Positions 5,598-7,403 of a DNA stretch of 7,403 nt are shown here, piece after piece (positions within the stretch are counted from its first letter, which is position 1; every line of letters starts with the position of its first letter). The position numbers were made by a program, and so were the translations under genes. The DNA comes from Saprospiraceae bacterium. GTDB taxonomy: Bacteria > Bacteroidota > Bacteroidia > Chitinophagales > Saprospiraceae. The notes beneath the pieces are model-generated. The model saw only the letters and a list, made by a program, of their open reading frames with translations, ran no database searches and was not told where the DNA came from. Location: the NCBI GenBank assembly GCA_014379665.1, contig JACMLK010000259.1, forward strand, positions 1-7,403, read 5' to 3'.

Positions 5598-6701
5598 TTA
5601 TTTTTTTCTGGTGCGTTTATTTTGTTTATAGTCCATAAATATAAATTCTCCCAATCCATCAAGTGATGAATAAAAAGCCTTACCATTATTTGCCTGTGTA
5701 AACTGATCTACAAAATTTACTAAATAAGGATCTCTGGCAATCATAAAAGTAGTAACAGGGATGTTTATTTTGCGACAACTTGCAGCCAAAGCAAGGGTTC
5801 TGTTCAGAATCTTACGATCGAGCCCAAAACTATTTTTATAGTATTGTTTTCCTTTTTTAATACAGGTAGGTTTTCCATCGGTAATCATCATGATCTGCTT
5901 ATTGGGATTCTTTCGCTTGCGTAGTATGTCCATAGCCAGTTCAAGTCCTGCTACCGTATTTGTATGATAGGGGCCCACCTTGAGATAAGGCAGATCTTTT
6001 ATTTCAATACTCCAGGCATCATCTCCAAATACGATGATATCTAAAGTGTCTTTTGGATAACGTGTAATGATGAGTTCTGACAGCGCCATTGCTACCTTTT
6101 TGGCTGGGGTAATTCTATCTTCTCCATAAAGAATCATAGAGTGCGAAATGTCAATCATCAGCACCGTACTTGTCTGACTCTTGTAAAATGTTTCGTGAAT
6201 TTGCAAATCTTTTTCTGTCAATCTGAAATCATCCAAACCATGGTTGATCTGGGCATTTTTTAATGTTTCTGACATAGCCACACTATCCAGAGGGTCACCA
6301 AATTCGTAAGCTCTGAGTTCGGAAGTGAATTCATCACCTTGTCCTGTCATTTTTGTAGTATGATTGCCGTGTTTTGACATTTTGAGTTGATCAAAAATAT
6401 CATCCAAAGCCTGCCTTCTCAAGGCTATTTCCATTTTTGAAGTGGGGTGGAATGCCGGTTTTCCGGACATTGATTGTTGTGAAATAAATCCTTTGTCTAT
6501 CAGATCCTGAATGAAGTCTGCAATGCCATAATCTTTATCTGTCAGTTTGTAATGTTTATCAAGTTCAGTGAGCCAGCTAAGTGCTTCTTTCACATCACCT
6601 GAAGTATGTACAAGAAGGTCTTTAAATATTTTCAACAATCTTTCAAATGGGTCACCATCACTGCCGGAAGGTATAAAATTACTGAATTGCCATCCTATCA
6701 T
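5598..6701 (-). CDS. VWA-domain protein with intact MIDAS, MoxR-partner type
   Basis: A 367-residue cytoplasmic-looking protein with no signal peptide or membrane helix. The N-terminal half (about 15-170) is helical and contains the motifs SGDVKEALSWL (34-44), GNHTTKMTGQGDE (112-124) and AQINHGLDDF (150-159). The C-terminal half (about 177-355) is a von Willebrand A domain. Its metal-ion-dependent adhesion site is complete: DISHS (184-188), the threonine in PYHTNT (244-249) and ITDG with D275. Proteins of this type are common in Bacteroidota and usually work with a MoxR/magnesium-chelatase-like AAA+ ATPase in a chaperone-like pair. That assignment is from family knowledge; no ATPase gene is present in this window. 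The neighbours are a convergent oxidoreductase and an outer-membrane protein gene. The C-terminus ends in a basic tail and is not cut by the adjacent MITE-like element. Confidence 0.9.
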   Translation of the reverse strand: MIGWQFSNFIPSGSDGDPFERLLKIFKDLLVHTSGDVKEALSWLTELDKHYKLTDKDYGIADFIQDLIDKGFISQQSMSGKPAFHPTSKMEIALRRQALDDIFDQLKMSKHGNHTTKMTGQGDEFTSELRAYEFGDPLDSVAMSETLKNAQINHGLDDFRLTEKDLQIHETFYKSQTSTVLMIDISHSMILYGEDRITPAKKVAMALSELIITRYPKDTLDIIVFGDDAWSIEIKDLPYLKVGPYHTNTVAGLELAMDILRKRKNPNKQIMMITDGKPTCIKKGKQYYKNSFGLDRKILNRTLALAASCRKINIPVTTFMIARDPYLVNFVDQFTQANNGKAFYSSLDGLGEFIFMDYKQNKRTRKK

Positions 6702-6787
6702 TGTTTCATGCTTGTACTATCGCATAACATAATATAGCAGATAAGGTTGATGTCCGGTTTCGGTGGAAAGACCTTTTATGATGACTT

Positions 6788-6823
6788 AAAAAAAAAGGCG
6801 AACAGTAAAATATACTGTCCGCC
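6788..6823 (-). terminator. Rho-independent terminator of the outer-membrane protein gene
   Basis: GGCG-A-ACAGTA (6797-6807) pairs with TACTGT-C-CGCC (6813-6823) around a 5-nt loop, with one A/C mismatch. On the minus strand the stem is followed by nine T residues (6796-6788), a typical intrinsic terminator 28 bp after the stop codon of the gene ending at 6851. It separates that gene from the VWA gene, which must therefore have its own promoter within about 6702-6787 or depend on readthrough. Confidence 0.88.
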
Positions 6824-6850
6824 CGGGAATTTTTATTATGGCAAATTGTT

Positions 6851-7403
6851 TTAAAACATGATAAACTTGGATCTGGCACCGCATTGAGCCCTACCAAAAT
6901 ACCCGACACCCCAATTTAATTCAAAAACGACGCCGGCAAAAGCAACATTTGATTTTTTATAACCATCTGTATACACAGATGGATCACGAAGCGGAGCATG
7001 TAAAGTTTTACCCTCTTCTGAGACAAAATCAGTAAACGCATATTCAAATCTCAAACCTAATATTCCACTGAATCTGCCGTCATTACCCAAAATATTGGCA
7101 CCAAAACCAATGACCCCTGCTATATTGTTTTTATTATAATTGGGTGTTTGCTCAGTCACTGTACCTTCAATATTGTCTTCCACTTTACTAACAAAAGAAA
7201 TTTTTGGACCAATCTCAAAATAACCCAGATTCCTGGCATTCCTGTATAAGGCATATACATCTAATGCCTGCCAGTTTATGGTAGGAATTGAAGTAGAACC
7301 TGTTTTTTCAAATTCCTGTTTTGCAGTGCTTCTCATGACATCAATGGCGATACCATTATAACCAAAATTGATACCCAATTTTCCACCGTAAGAATAACCA
7401 GTC
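6851..7403 (-). CDS. Outer-membrane beta-barrel protein, C-terminal part (partial)
   Basis: The reading frame is open to the right edge of the window, giving about 183 C-terminal residues; the signal peptide and N-terminal strands lie outside. The visible frame begins TGYSYGGKLGINFGYNG, so an internal TTG at 7378 is unlikely to be the start. The sequence alternates hydrophobic and polar residues in strand-length segments separated by polar loops: ALDVYALYRN, LGYFEIGPKISFVSK, IAGVIGFGANIL, GILGLRFEYAFTDF and NVAFAGVVFELNWGVGYF. This is typical of small Bacteroidota outer-membrane barrels of the OmpA-like/PorT-like fold. The loop between FEYAFTDFV and NVAFAG contains a polar insertion (HAPLRDPSVYTDGYKKS). 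The ligand or role cannot be read from this part. Confidence 0.82.
   Translation of the reverse strand, partial: TGYSYGGKLGINFGYNGIAIDVMRSTAKQEFEKTGSTSIPTINWQALDVYALYRNARNLGYFEIGPKISFVSKVEDNIEGTVTEQTPNYNKNNIAGVIGFGANILGNDGRFSGILGLRFEYAFTDFVSEEGKTLHAPLRDPSVYTDGYKKSNVAFAGVVFELNWGVGYFGRAQCGARSKFIMF

Noticed and set aside
6706..6909. 67-codon minus-strand frame between the VWA and outer-membrane genes
   Set aside because: It overlaps the end of the barrel gene in another frame and runs through the strong terminator hairpin, with no recognisable sequence.
6851..7378. Complete barrel gene starting at a TTG codon at 7378
   Set aside because: The same frame continues upstream with barrel-like sequence (TGYSYGGK) to the window edge, so the gene is partial and the TTG encodes an internal leucine.

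Overview
The window is AT-rich chromosomal DNA from a member of the Bacteroidota. A Saprospiraceae-like lineage is my best guess. The grounds are the protein families present (exported DUF2911 and DUF6794-like proteins, a Nudix-type NrtR/AraR-like regulator, a Tat-exported Gfo/Idh/MocA oxidoreductase, the Bacteroidota VWA protein usually paired with a MoxR-like ATPase, an outer-membrane barrel), the absence of clear Shine-Dalgarno sequences, and possible TTTG-N19-TAnnTT promoters. The genus cannot be fixed from this sequence.

Layout. 1-198: left edge with no gene I can support and one hairpin. 199-720 (+): small exported DUF6794-like protein. 839-1687 (+): exported DUF2911 protein with a helical, TPR-like C-terminus. 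A hairpin at 1721-1761 lies between this gene and the convergent pair that follows. 1779-2402 and 2430-2906 (-): an intramembrane rhomboid protease downstream of the 23S rRNA methyltransferase gene rlmH, 27 bp apart and probably co-transcribed. 2907-2988: divergent promoter region with a 13-bp palindrome. 2989-3714 (+): Nudix-fold transcription factor with a broken catalytic Nudix box. 3715-3928: intergenic, with a small inverted repeat and a candidate promoter. 3929-5284 (+): Tat-exported sugar-type oxidoreductase.

5284-5339 holds seven degenerate 8-bp tandem repeats that begin at the oxidoreductase stop codon. 5352-5589 is a 238-bp MITE-like element with 13-bp perfect terminal inverted repeats, TA at both ends, and a hairpin-rich, GC-richer core. 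It sits 8 bp from the stop codon of the VWA gene. 5598-6701 (-): VWA-domain protein with an intact MIDAS. 6788-6823: a strong terminator for the outer-membrane beta-barrel gene (6851 to the right edge, -), whose 5' end lies outside the window.

Most genes are ordinary Bacteroidota housekeeping or envelope genes. The Nudix-type regulator and the oxidoreductase next to it may form a small sugar-responsive unit. The least-explained DNA is the 5284-5589 block, a tandem octamer array followed by a structured mobile-element-like sequence. I see no evidence of a complete new multi-gene system in this window.
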